NCBI GenBank assembly: GCA_963422275.1
Contig: OY729418.1
Coordinates: 1,550,001-1,614,000, forward strand
Direction: 5' to 3'
DNA length: 64,000 nt
From: G963422275 sp963422275
GTDB taxonomy: Bacteria; Pseudomonadota; Alphaproteobacteria; Rhodobacterales; Rhodobacteraceae
Position numbers and translations under genes: made by a program. This document shows positions 38,278 through 47,707 of this stretch, one piece after another. The notes beneath the pieces are model-generated. The model was not told where the DNA came from. It ran no database searches and saw only the letters and a program-made list of their open reading frames with translations. Position 1 is the stretch's first letter. Each line of letters starts with the position of its first letter.

Positions 38278-39067
38278 GTCGCAGCATGTCGCCGATCACA
38301 TTGAAGCTCAGCGCGGTGATGAAAATCATCAATCCGGGAAACGTGACAATCCACCAGCCAGAAGCCGTGAACGAGCGCCCCTCGGCGATCATCGCGCCCC
38401 ATTCGGGTTCGGGGATCTGTGCGCCCACGCCAATGAAGGACAGTCCGGAGATTGCCAGCATCACGGCGGATATGTCCAGGGTGATCTGAATGATTATGAC
38501 ATCGAAGGCGTTGGGAACAACGTAGTGGGTCACCTGCCGCCATGTCGAGACTCCCAGAGCCCGTGCGCTCGCGACAAATTTGCGGGACAGAATGTCGACC
38601 GTGATCATGCGCGACAACCGAGCATAGGTCGGCCACCAGCTGAATATCAGGGCCCATATGGCCGCTTCAAGGCTGGATCCCAGCGAAGCCGCGAATCCAA
38701 GTGCCAGGATGAGAGGCGGGAATCCAAGCCAGATGTCGGCAATCCGCATGAGGAAATTGTCTACCGTTCCTCCGACGAAGGCGGAAAAAATGCCGAGGGC
38801 GCACCCGATGATCAGAACCGTCGCGATCACTGTTGCAGTCGAGAGTATGGTCAGTTGCGCACCGTGCAGAATCCGGCTCAGCACGTCGCGCCCGGATCCG
38901 TCCGTGCCGAGAAGGTAGGTCCATGAAGGCTCGACCAACCGGTTTCTGAAGTCGACTGCAAGTGGATCGTGCGGCGCGACATGCGGCCCGATGATGGCCA
39001 TGACGATCACCGCTGCAGCCACCACGATGGCGCATTTTTCAATCCATCCGTTTGCAAGGGACCGCAC
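38243..39067 (-). CDS. Peptide ABC transporter permease, DppC/OppC type
   Basis: Membrane subunit with an N-terminal helix (residues 12-29) and the DppC opening HDPLAVDFRNRLVEPSWTYLLGTDGSGRDVLSRILHGA in outline. The EAA-like loop ARALGVSTWRQVTHYVVPNAF contacts the ATPases. 274 residues, complete. GTG start. It follows the dppB-like gene by 8 bases. Confidence 0.92.
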   Translation of the reverse strand: MRSLANGWIEKCAIVVAAAVIVMAIIGPHVAPHDPLAVDFRNRLVEPSWTYLLGTDGSGRDVLSRILHGAQLTILSTATVIATVLIIGCALGIFSAFVGGTVDNFLMRIADIWLGFPPLILALGFAASLGSSLEAAIWALIFSWWPTYARLSRMITVDILSRKFVASARALGVSTWRQVTHYVVPNAFDVIIIQITLDISAVMLAISGLSFIGVGAQIPEPEWGAMIAEGRSFTASGWWIVTFPGLMIFITALSFNVIGDMLRRELDPTLTARH

Positions 39068-39075
39068 CGGAGAGC

Positions 39076-40083
39076 CTAGCCCACGTAGGTCTTGCGCGGA
39101 TTGATGGCATACAAGATGAGGTCAATCAGCATGTTGGAAACCACGAAGACGATGCCAACGACGAGCACTACGCCGACAACGGCGTGTATGTCGGACTGGG
39201 TCACCGCCTTTACTGCGTACCGTCCAATTCCAGGGCGGCCGAAGACCTCCTCCACGAGAACGGTAGCGCCAAGCATCCAGCCGAATTGCATGCCGAAGAC
39301 CGTGAGCGAAGGCGTCGCGCCGTTGCGGAAGACATGCCTGAACATTATGCGCGGTTCGCTTGCACCCTTGGCCCGAGCCAACACGACATAGTCTTTTCTG
39401 AACTCGCCGATCATTGCGGTTCGGGTAATTCTTACGCCGACTGCAGTGAACAGCAGCGACAGCGCAAATGCCGGAAGGAACATGTGCGTCAGGACATCGA
39501 GAAAGATGTCGAATCTCAACTGCAAGATGCTGTCGAGCAGGTAGAACCCGGTTGCCCCCTCGAAATCGCGGTATGCAAAGCTGAGTCGTCCGGCGACTGG
39601 AAAGATCTGCCAGTCGGCCGCCAGTTTCTGCTGAAGCAAAATGGCAGTCCAGAAAATCGGCAGGCCAGCGCCAGCGATCGCGACCACGCGAACGGCATTG
39701 TCGAAGACCGAGCCATGGTAACGCGCGGTGACCAGCCCCACTGGAAGCGAGATCAGCAGATTTATCGTCATTGCGACCACGACGAGTTCAAGGGACGGAG
39801 GAAGCTCCCGCATGACGTCTTGGGAGATTGGCTGATGCGTGAACCACGATGTGCCGAAGTCACCGGCCAGGACCTTGGATCCGTAGGCCAGGAACTGGAC
39901 GTGAAAAGGTCTGTCCAGCCCCATGTCCTGTCTGATCTGGGCGATCTTTTCCGCACCTGCGTTCGGTCCGGCCGCCACGATTGCCGGGTCGCCGGGCACG
40001 ACATGCCCAAGCAAGAAGGTGATGAAGATCAGGATGAAGAGGGCGAAGAGGGAGAACACAACCCTTTCGAGGACGTATTTCAC
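39076..40083 (-). CDS. Peptide ABC transporter permease, DppB/OppB type
   Basis: Membrane subunit. Opening YVLERVVFSLFALFILIFITFLLGHVVPGDPA is the classic DppB start, and the EAA loop LARAKGASEPRIMFRHVFRNG and the terminal segment SDIHAVVGVVLVVGIVFVVSNMLIDLILYAINPR follow. 335 residues, a little longer than usual in the periplasmic loop. GTG 40083 has GAGG just before it. First permease gene after the binding protein. Confidence 0.92.
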   Translation of the reverse strand: MKYVLERVVFSLFALFILIFITFLLGHVVPGDPAIVAAGPNAGAEKIAQIRQDMGLDRPFHVQFLAYGSKVLAGDFGTSWFTHQPISQDVMRELPPSLELVVVAMTINLLISLPVGLVTARYHGSVFDNAVRVVAIAGAGLPIFWTAILLQQKLAADWQIFPVAGRLSFAYRDFEGATGFYLLDSILQLRFDIFLDVLTHMFLPAFALSLLFTAVGVRITRTAMIGEFRKDYVVLARAKGASEPRIMFRHVFRNGATPSLTVFGMQFGWMLGATVLVEEVFGRPGIGRYAVKAVTQSDIHAVVGVVLVVGIVFVVSNMLIDLILYAINPRKTYVG

Positions 40084-40117
40084 CTCATCGCCCTCCCGGG
40101 ATCGATGAGCCGAGTGG

Positions 40118-41677
40118 TTATTCGGACAATCCTATGTCCATGATGTTGAACGTCTGGTGATGGGCGACATTGTACTTGTACCCTTCAACCTTGTCCGACA
40201 TGGCCAGGACAAATCCCGGATTCGACACTGTGATCACCACATAATCGGCCCCGATGAGTTCTTGGGCCTTCATGTACAGTTCCTCCCGTTCCATCGGGTC
40301 CGACGAGGTCGCGGCGGCATTGAGCAACGCATCAACCTCGGGATTGGAATATTGCGCCCAGTTGTATCCACCGTTGTAGCCCGTCAAGGCTCCGTTGAAC
40401 GACGTGTTCAGGATGGCATGCGCGTCCGGAAAACTCGGGAAATTGTAGATCATGTTGATGTCCGAAGTCGTTGCCAGATCTTGAACTGTCGCCGCCTGTG
40501 CCGGCCATGTCATCCCCTCGGCAATGAGCGCGATTCCGATCTGCGCCAAGTTCGACTGAAACTGCTCAACGGCACTTTTCTCCTCCTGAATTGCAGGGAG
40601 ATACCTGACAAGGAGTTCGGTGCCCGCCCAGCCGTTCTCGTCGACCAGCTGCTTGGCGGCCTCGAGATCGAATCCGATCTCTGTTCCCGTCTGATGCCCG
40701 ACCCAGTTTGAGGGAAGCGGCCCGTCAGGCATCGTGCCGAATCCCATTAGCACCTGTTCCTGATGGAGCTGCCGGTCAAACGCCATGCTCAGCATCTTGC
40801 GGAATTCCTTGTTGCCGGTCGGACCGTCGCTTGCCGTGTTGAACTGAAAATACAGCGGCGTTGCCGCGGCGCCGATATCGACGACAAATCCGTCCTCGCC
40901 CATAAGCGCCAGCTTGTCCTCAACGGTCAGGTCCGGCGCGATGTGAGCCTCGCCGTTCTTCAGAAGCGCCAGCTGTGTCGAGGGTTCCGAGACATACCGG
41001 AACACGACTTCGGCGACATGGTTTCCGTCCCATCCGCCCCAGTAGTCTTCGTAGGCGACAAGCGACACCGCTTCCGTCGGCTTGTAGGACTTGACCATGT
41101 ACGGTCCGGAGCCAGCGGCGTTGACCGCGAGCCACTGCCGTCCGTTGTCGTCGCCCATGTTGGGCTCGACCAGTTCCTGGTTCAAGATGTAGATGCGTGA
41201 AAGTGCCGAAATGAACGGACCGAACGGTTCGGACAGGCTCAGCTTGATTGTCGTTGCGTCAAGCACTTCGGCCGACTCGTAAGGCCCCATGTCGTTCAAG
41301 ACCTTGCCAGCGGCATTCTGAAGCCGATCAAGCGTGAATTTCACGTCGTCGGCCGTCAGGGCGCTGCCGTCGTGAAACGTGGCATCGTCTCTGAGGCTGA
41401 ACGTGTATTCAAGACCGTTCTCGGAAACGCTCCAGTCTGTCGCGATTCGGGGAGTCACGGTCGTTTCACCCGCGCTGAACTGCACGAGCGTGTCGTACAC
41501 TCCGATCACCAGCTGGTTGACTGTGGAATTGGTCGCGTTGGCCGGATCGAGATTTTCTGGCGTCTCGTTCTCGACGATAACCAAGACACCCGATGGTACC
41601 GCAAGCGACGTTCCCACGAAAAGGACGTGTGCGGCAACGGCGCAAGCAAGAAAATGCAATACGGATTTGAATCTCAT
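40118..41677 (-). CDS. Peptide-type ABC substrate-binding protein (DppA/OppA family)
   Basis: Periplasmic receptor of the importer. A signal peptide covers about the first 27 residues (RFKSVLHFLACAVAAHVLFV, cleavage after SLAV-like site). Family blocks: ENLDPANATNSTVNQLVIGVYDTLVQF, LRDDATFHDGSALTADDVKFTLDRL, RKMLSMAFDRQLHQEQVLMG. Two adjacent ATG codons lie at 41680 and 41677; GGGAGG stands six bases from the second, which I prefer. 519 residues. The first gene of the Dpp-HyuAB-amidohydrolase series and also directly downstream of the oxidase and DapA-type genes, so all may be co-regulated. Confidence 0.92.
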   Translation of the reverse strand: MRFKSVLHFLACAVAAHVLFVGTSLAVPSGVLVIVENETPENLDPANATNSTVNQLVIGVYDTLVQFSAGETTVTPRIATDWSVSENGLEYTFSLRDDATFHDGSALTADDVKFTLDRLQNAAGKVLNDMGPYESAEVLDATTIKLSLSEPFGPFISALSRIYILNQELVEPNMGDDNGRQWLAVNAAGSGPYMVKSYKPTEAVSLVAYEDYWGGWDGNHVAEVVFRYVSEPSTQLALLKNGEAHIAPDLTVEDKLALMGEDGFVVDIGAAATPLYFQFNTASDGPTGNKEFRKMLSMAFDRQLHQEQVLMGFGTMPDGPLPSNWVGHQTGTEIGFDLEAAKQLVDENGWAGTELLVRYLPAIQEEKSAVEQFQSNLAQIGIALIAEGMTWPAQAATVQDLATTSDINMIYNFPSFPDAHAILNTSFNGALTGYNGGYNWAQYSNPEVDALLNAAATSSDPMEREELYMKAQELIGADYVVITVSNPGFVLAMSDKVEGYKYNVAHHQTFNIMDIGLSE

Positions 41678-41768
41678 CATATTCCTCCCTTTCAATTAGA
41701 AGATCAGTATATCGACTGCCGCCATCAGATTCAAACACGTCGCGAAAAGACGCAGGCGCACCACGGCT

Positions 41769-44627
41769 CTAGCCAAAGCGTTCCAGCCCAAAGCGCAACA
41801 GATCGCGCCTAGGCTTCCCGGTCAGGGCGAGCTTTGCTGCCTCCTTCCCAAGAATTGGAGCCAAGGTGTACCCGTTGGCCGACGCGACCACGACAACATC
41901 TGGATGATCAGGCAGGGAGCTGATCAGCGGTGCACCGTCAATATCGATGTTCATTGCGGCCCAGCTTCGAATGAAGGACAGTTCTCCAACGCCGGGAACA
42001 ATTCTTTCGGCCACCCACAAATTGCCCTCCAGGCTGTCCACTCTGACAATCGGCCTTCCTTCCCGGTCCACGCCCGCGGTCCAGGCCCCGCCGATCAAGA
42101 CATTGCCTGCCTTGCTTTGTTTCATGGTTATGTGCCTATCGGCGTGGGCCATCATGCAAGGCACCAGATCGGGAGCGGCTTCGGTCACGATGATCTGGAT
42201 GGGAGCTCCGTCTACCGGCAGCGTCACGCCCAGCGATTTCGCAACTTCGCCAGACCACCCGCCGGCGGCAATCAAGATTTTTCTTGCCAGTATGCCTCCT
42301 CTTGGGGTTTCGATCTGGTAGCCGGATGATGAGCGGGACAAGCCTGTAACGGGAGCGCATTCCTCGAACACTGCGCCGCTGGCGCGCGCGGCATCCCACA
42401 GGGCAATTGACGCAGTCAACGGGTTTATCTTTCCCTCGCCCGGACACCAGGACGCCCCGACAATTCTGTCGGATATTCCCGGGACGATTTGACGAACCTC
42501 TCTTGCGCCAATGACTTCAACATCGATTCCAACATTCAATTCTGCTCGCACCTTCGATTTGAGATGTGCGACTTGGTCGTCGCTTTCTGCCACCATCAAT
42601 CCGCCGGTCAGGCTTATCTCAAAATCTTGCTTGAGTTCCTGCTGAAGAGATATCCATAGGTCGATTGCTTCCTTCTGAAAAGGCAATGTGCTCAACGGCG
42701 CGTGGTCTGAAACGGCCTTGGCCCCAAAGTCCCATGACAGCAACTGCAGGTGGAGACTGCCCGCGTTCCCGCCCGAGGCTTCGCCATTCACCATTCCCCT
42801 TTCCAGGCAGACGACTTCTGCGCCCATTCTCGCCGCATGCAGGGACGCGATGATTCCTGTAATCCCGCCGCCTATGACGACAAGGTCAGCTGACTGCTTA
42901 TGAATTGGCTGGTCAAAGACAGGCGTTGGCCGGGATGCAAGGGTGGTCCGGGAATGGCCCCGCCATTCCGGTTTCTCTTTGGCGACCCTTGATATCCTGA
43001 CAGGTCTGGCCGGAAGCTGCGGTGCCATCAGTCTCTCCGGCGTTGGCGCAGTTCCGCAGTCGTGAAGGATCTGGAGCGCTGGCGCTGTGCAGTAGCGTCC
43101 CTGGCACCTTCCCATGCCCAGTCGAGTTGCTCGCTTTATCGATCCCAAGTCGGCGGCGCCTTTTCTTATTGACGCCAGAACCTCGTTGCATGTCACCTCT
43201 TCACAGCGGCAAATCAGCGTGCTCCCGGAAGCAATTTCACGAACAGGTGCTCGGTACAAGGTCCAAAGCGCTTTCTGGAAGGAATCTATGGAGTCAACAC
43301 GTCTTGCCATTGGTTTGCCAGCGGCAACCTGCTTTTCAAGGTAAGACGCGATGTCCTGAGCGGCGAGCATTCCCTGCTGCACCGCCCACTGGGCACCTTT
43401 CAAGCCTCCTGCGTCGCCGACGACCCAAACCCCTTCGACTGACGTCTTGCCGCTTTGCTCGCGGTTTGGTGAAGCGAGACAGGTCCCATTTTCCAAGGAC
43501 ACTGGCACGCCCAGCTGACGTGCCAGTTCGCTCTGGCTGGCAAATCCGTCCCCAATGCAGACCGTGTCGGCAACCAGGGATCGTTCATTGCCATCTTCAA
43601 TGCGCCGGAGCAGGACATTCTCGACCCTGTCCTGTCCACTTATTCCGGACACTTCCCATCCGTAATTCACCTCCGCACCACCAAGAAACAGGCGAAGGCG
43701 ACAGGACAGTCCGGTTGCCACGAGTCTTGGCGACGCCGTCGCGGCGTCAAGCATCGCCTTAAAATTCCTGGGACGTCCACGTTCCGCGAGCGCGACCACA
43801 TTGGCTCCCAGCACCAGGAGTTCGGCGGCCAACTGCATTCCCAAAGGCCCATTTGATGCGACCAGAATCCGTTTTCCAGGCAAGACGCCGTATTTTCGCG
43901 CGAATGTCTGGGCGGCACCAAGCGTCATCACTCCGGGCATTGTCCAGCCTGGCAGGATCGCTGGTGTCTCCATTGCTCCTGCGGCAACGATCACGACCCG
44001 CGCCCTCACGACAAGCGTCCTGTCCGGACTGGTCGCCCTGATCTGGAAAGCCCCCTTGGATTCGTCGCTTTCCCTGTGGGCATACCAGGCGGTGCAGCCG
44101 AACCTGAAATCAACGGCGCTCGCGGCGGCCCTTCGGCGGAGAGAATCGCCTTCCCTGTGCTGAAGGTCGGCGGAGTGGCGGCCGCGGAACCCGGGTGTGC
44201 GGGGCTTGTAGTACTGCCCGCCCGGCTGCTCGCGTTCATCAACGACGCAAACCGAGCACCCCCATGAATCGAGCAGTGTTCCTGCGTTCAACCCGGCAGG
44301 GCCTGCTCCCACAATGACCACATCCTTCTCGATTTCCGAAACTCCGCACTTTAATCTTGAGATTGGATGGCACGGTGTATCTGCGTCGTTCTGTTCACAG
44401 ACCTCCATTCCATCGCGAACTTCAACCATGCAGGCGCGTTCTGACCGGCTTCCGTTCACTTGAACGAGGCACTCATGGCAAATGCCCATTCCGCAGAACA
44501 CTCCACGGGCGCGTCCGGTTCGGCTCGAGCCGAGTCTCGCAATGTCGTGTGCGGTGAGTGCGGCCGCTATGCTGTCCCCATCCTCTGCCTCAAGAACAGC
44601 ATCATTCCACTTGAACCTGAGAACCAC
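41769..44627 (-). CDS. Three-module oxidase: ferredoxin-like, NAD/FAD-BFD and D-amino acid oxidase domains fused (LhpF-LhpE-LhpB/HcnABC-like)
   Basis: A 952-residue protein combining what are usually three subunits. Residues 1-95 are a [2Fe-2S] ferredoxin-like unit with Cys45, Cys50, Cys53 and Cys66. Residues 100-530 are a flavoprotein with VVIVGAGPAG at 103-112, WVVGDAGG at 401-408 and a BFD-like [2Fe-2S] site (Cys473, Cys475, Cys508, Cys513). Residues 580-952 are a D-amino acid oxidase/dehydrogenase with FAD motif VVIGGGITG at 583-591 and a C-terminal HPDVVVVASANGYTLAP. Separate homologues form hydrogen cyanide synthase, opine oxidase and the D-hydroxyproline dehydrogenase LhpBEF. The DapA-family gene 11 bases upstream favours the hydroxyproline-type role, electrons leaving through the iron-sulfur centres (inference). 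Confidence 0.88.
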   Translation of the reverse strand: MVLRFKWNDAVLEAEDGDSIAAALTAHDIARLGSSRTGRARGVFCGMGICHECLVQVNGSRSERACMVEVRDGMEVCEQNDADTPCHPISRLKCGVSEIEKDVVIVGAGPAGLNAGTLLDSWGCSVCVVDEREQPGGQYYKPRTPGFRGRHSADLQHREGDSLRRRAAASAVDFRFGCTAWYAHRESDESKGAFQIRATSPDRTLVVRARVVIVAAGAMETPAILPGWTMPGVMTLGAAQTFARKYGVLPGKRILVASNGPLGMQLAAELLVLGANVVALAERGRPRNFKAMLDAATASPRLVATGLSCRLRLFLGGAEVNYGWEVSGISGQDRVENVLLRRIEDGNERSLVADTVCIGDGFASQSELARQLGVPVSLENGTCLASPNREQSGKTSVEGVWVVGDAGGLKGAQWAVQQGMLAAQDIASYLEKQVAAGKPMARRVDSIDSFQKALWTLYRAPVREIASGSTLICRCEEVTCNEVLASIRKGAADLGSIKRATRLGMGRCQGRYCTAPALQILHDCGTAPTPERLMAPQLPARPVRISRVAKEKPEWRGHSRTTLASRPTPVFDQPIHKQSADLVVIGGGITGIIASLHAARMGAEVVCLERGMVNGEASGGNAGSLHLQLLSWDFGAKAVSDHAPLSTLPFQKEAIDLWISLQQELKQDFEISLTGGLMVAESDDQVAHLKSKVRAELNVGIDVEVIGAREVRQIVPGISDRIVGASWCPGEGKINPLTASIALWDAARASGAVFEECAPVTGLSRSSSGYQIETPRGGILARKILIAAGGWSGEVAKSLGVTLPVDGAPIQIIVTEAAPDLVPCMMAHADRHITMKQSKAGNVLIGGAWTAGVDREGRPIVRVDSLEGNLWVAERIVPGVGELSFIRSWAAMNIDIDGAPLISSLPDHPDVVVVASANGYTLAPILGKEAAKLALTGKPRRDLLRFGLERFG

Positions 44628-44638
44628 GCACTGGTTCC

Positions 44639-45523
44639 CTAAAGCGAGATCTTGTTGCCGAAGGGCTCCAGCGCGTTCAGGACGTCTTGCATTTCGCGGT
44701 CGGGAAGAGGCAGGCGCGGAAGTCTGGGCCTTCCCATCTTGAATCCCATTAGGTTCAATGCGGCCTTGGTGGCCGATACGTATCGATGGCCGCCGACCAG
44801 CCTTATGACCGGAAGGATCTTGAGATACAGCTCTCTTGCAGCGTCAATGTCCTTCTCTTCGGCGGTCAGGGCGAAGAGGTCGCGACACTCTGACGGCAGG
44901 ATGTTTGAACAGACGGATATCCAGCCGACGGCTCCCTCGACGAAGCTCTCGAATCCCATGATTCCGCCGAAGACCTGGAGACGTTCTCCGCAAAGCTCAA
45001 TGATGTCGCGGACACGGGTGATCTCCAGGGTGGATTCCTTGATGTACTGAACGTTCGAGATTTTCGCCAGCCTGGCCACGATTTCCGGGGTCAGGTCAAT
45101 ATTGGCCGTGGACGGGTTGTTGTAGACCATGATTGGCAGCGAGGTTGCTTCGGCGACTATCGAATAGTGGTTCAGCAATTCCTCCTCGGTCGGCGTACAG
45201 TAAAATGGCGGAATGATCATGATTCCGTCAGCGCCGAGCCTCTCGGCCATTCTGCAGTTGCTGACGACATCTTCCGTCCTTTCGGCTCCTGCTCCAAGAA
45301 TCACCGGAATTCTCCCAGCCACCGTATCGATGACACACTTCGACAGTTCAAAGCGCTCCTCGCCACTCAGCGACAGGAACTCGCCCGTGGACCCAAGCGG
45401 CACAAGCCCGTGGATTCCCTCCTGAATCTGCCATTCGGTGAAACGAGCCTGCTCATCCAGATTGAGTGCACCGTTGTCATCAAATGCTGTCACCATGACA
45501 GTGTAGCTTCCCCTGAAATTCAT
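44639..45523 (-). CDS. DapA-family lyase/deaminase (dihydrodipicolinate synthase superfamily)
   Basis: TIM-barrel enzyme that forms a Schiff base with its substrate. Visible active-site elements: VPLGSTGEFLSL (the GTTGE position carries Ser-Thr), Tyr in IMVYNNPS and the Schiff-base Lys in VQYIKES. 294 residues, complete. GGAG stands eight bases before ATG 45523. The family includes N-acetylneuraminate lyase, dehydratase-aldolases and the pyrroline-4-hydroxy-2-carboxylate deaminase of hydroxyproline breakdown. Next to a D-hydroxyproline-dehydrogenase-like oxidase, the deaminase is the best guess. It is probably the first gene of the operon, so true lysine biosynthesis DapA is unlikely. Confidence 0.85.
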   Translation of the reverse strand: MNFRGSYTVMVTAFDDNGALNLDEQARFTEWQIQEGIHGLVPLGSTGEFLSLSGEERFELSKCVIDTVAGRIPVILGAGAERTEDVVSNCRMAERLGADGIMIIPPFYCTPTEEELLNHYSIVAEATSLPIMVYNNPSTANIDLTPEIVARLAKISNVQYIKESTLEITRVRDIIELCGERLQVFGGIMGFESFVEGAVGWISVCSNILPSECRDLFALTAEEKDIDAARELYLKILPVIRLVGGHRYVSATKAALNLMGFKMGRPRLPRLPLPDREMQDVLNALEPFGNKISL

Positions 45524-46164
45524 TGACGTTTCTCCTTAGTGGCAATTCAGCCAAATGATTCCTATGTGCGCTGTTACAGTTCATGGTGGTGGGCCGTGGC
45601 CGGTCGAGCAGCCAGTGGCGGTCAAGCTTGCAATGGTTTTCGCGTGGCGCATAGGGATGAGTTAACCGTCGGACCGGCGGCGTCTTGGAGAGATCGTTGC
45701 CGACGGCAACGCAAGGTAAAATCATGTCTGGCAATGCCAGCTTCGCGCCGCACAGATTCCAGAGCTTCAAGCTGTCGTGCGACATTGCATAGCTTTACGT
45801 GAATCCGCCTAGCAAGTGGCGACGCTGTCGGTCGATGAGAAATCGCAAACCAGACGGCCCTGCCGATAAAGCCCGGACGTCCCGGGCAGGAATGCACCAC
45901 CGTAAGTGCAAAACCAAGCGCAAGCCACCTTGCACAACGGTCTTGCTTATGGCCCTATGTCGGGTCTTCTTCTCGCTTCGTGTCGAGTTGCATGGCAAGG
46001 TACACTTGTTTTCCGCTAGCCCGCTCCACGACAGAAACACTGTCTTGGGAAGACTCGACGTTGATTGAATTTTGTCATTGTGCCCTTATTGTTTGTCAAT
46101 AGGCAAATTTATTCCATATAGAATTTTATTTTCAAATTCAAAATGCCTGCAGGCTTCTCTGAGG
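45524..46164. other. Divergent intergenic region, no recognised gene
   Basis: Lies between the minus-strand catabolic operon and the plus-strand AAA pseudogene. Small frames on both strands are unfamiliar. The last 100 bases are strikingly AT-rich compared with the window and probably held the promoter of the AAA gene. Confidence 0.45.
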
Positions 46165-46934
46165 ATGAAAACTCTGGAAGAAGCCTGTGTGGCCGTTGAC
46201 CCAAAACACATCATCGAACTGACGGACGCAGCGTTGGCTGCCGACTACACACGGGTCCGTCGCCTCGCGCACTTGGTTGCCCGGGAACTCGCCAAAGCAG
46301 GTTAGGATTCGGGTGCCAAAGAGCTTCGCTCGCTCATTCGCAAGCGCGGATCGAAGGTTTGGCTTCCCGACTTGGCCTTCCCCCCCCCCCCCCCCCGGGG
46401 GGGGGGGGGGGGGACACTTTTGGCGGGCCATGTTGCTTCACAGCTCTCGCTCCCCTCTACGTTGTTCACCTCGACGCAGTGGTCTCATCTTTGTTAGGCG
46501 ACACTTCCAAGAATATCCAAACTGTCTTTGACGTTGTTCCTTCATGGAACGCCGTCCTTCTTCTCGATGAGATCGATGCCGCGGCCAAGCAACGTGACGA
46601 CCATCACGAACTTGGGGAGCCAAAGAGAGTCGTGAACACCGTCATTCAGGGACTTGACAGGCTCGATTGCAATGCGATCGTCATTGCTGCCACCAATAAT
46701 CACCCGCATCTTCTCGATCCGGCCATCTGGCGACGGTTTCCATACAGGATCGACTTGGGATATTCCGATGCCTGAGCCCGGGAAGATATTTGGAAACACT
46801 TTCTTTTCGAGGGCCACGACGAAAACAAACTTTCGAAAATCTTCGCCTCCATTTCAGAAACCTCTCCGGTGCGGATATCGAAGCGATCAGTTTAGTTGCT
46901 CGACGTCTGGCATTGCTCGAATCCAAGCGGTTAG
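46165..46934 (+). pseudogene. AAA-family ATPase, broken several times and cut by an IS5 copy
   Basis: The N-terminus MKTLEEACVAVDPKHIIELT runs to an in-frame TAG at 46303-46305, after which AKELRSLIRKRGSKVWLPDLAF continues. Then comes a C17G17 tract where the Walker A loop should be; the bases just after it still encode the end of that motif (KTLLA...ASQLSLP). The central part is clear: YVVHLDAVVSSLLGDTSKNI, Walker B AVLLLDEIDAAAKQRDDH, GLDRLDCNAIVIAATNN, LLDPAIWRRFPYRIDLGY. After a TGA at 46773 the frame goes on with IWKHFLFEGHDENKLSKI and ADIEAISLVARR until the IS5 element begins at 46935. The 3' end is not seen beyond the IS. Confidence 0.85.
46380..46413. repeat. C17G17 homopolymer palindrome
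   Basis: Seventeen C followed directly by seventeen G, a perfect 34-base palindrome. It replaces about 45 codons of the AAA gene including the P-loop. Such a tract is almost impossible to read reliably by short-read sequencing and is a typical place for a false join. Confidence 0.95.
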
Positions 46935-47695
46935 GGAACCTCTGAATAGTCTGATTTTGGGCGTTGCATTGCGCATCCGGTGCACCCCCGCTGTCTTGCG
47001 CCACGCCTTTCTTTCGGGGGATCACGACATGCAGCGCCTTCGGCAATTGACCTTTGCAAGCCTCGAATGCGATCGCAAGACGCGCCGCGAGATCTTTCCG
47101 GAGCGGATGGACGGCCTGATCCCCTGGGCACGGCTGGAGGCCCGCATTGTGCCGACGCATCCGAAGGGCGGCGGCAAGGGGCGACAGCCGCATCCGCTGC
47201 CGGCGATGCTGCGCGAGCACTGCGTTCAGCCGTTCTGCAACCTGAGCGACTCGGCACCGTCGTCGACCGGGAACGAGAGCAATGCCCAAGATCCGGAGAT
47301 GCACCAGACGAAGAAGGGGAACCAGTGGCCTTTCGGGATGAAGCCGCACATCGGCACCGATCCCCGGAGGCTGGTGCACCAGCCGTTCCGGATCGTCAAG
47401 CGGGTGCTCGGCTGCGACATGGTTCGCCATCGAGGTCTGGAGAGGAACGTGCAGCGGCTTGCGCTGCTTTTGGGCTTCTCGAACTTGATGATTGTCCAGC
47501 CACACTTGTCATGACATGGGAGGAAGAGTGTCTGGAATTTGCCGGACCGGCCCCGTGGGGGCTGAGCCGGCGGCGGTTCCGCCCCGAAAACGCGCATTTT
47601 CGGCTTTCGCCCCGCCAAAAACCGACCGCCGCAGCCGGGAAGGGTAGTTTCTGCAACCAAAACCATAAAAACTCCCCAAATCAGAGGTTCCTTAA
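46931..47695 (+). mobile_element. IS5-group element, copy 2, internally deleted
   Basis: Ends GGAACCTCTGAATAGTC and TCAGAGGTTCC at 46935 and 47691, flanked by TTAG on the left and TTAA on the right. The transposase begins MQRLRQLTFASLECDRKTRR after a GGGGGATCACGAC leader, but the middle is deleted: CNLSDSA is followed directly by PSSTGNESNAQDPEM, and later blocks are also shortened. 757 bases, so it depends on another copy to move. It interrupts the AAA gene and ends 12 bases before the stop of the phosphotriesterase-like gene. Confidence 0.85.
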
Positions 47696-47707
47696 GGCAT
47701 AGCACAG

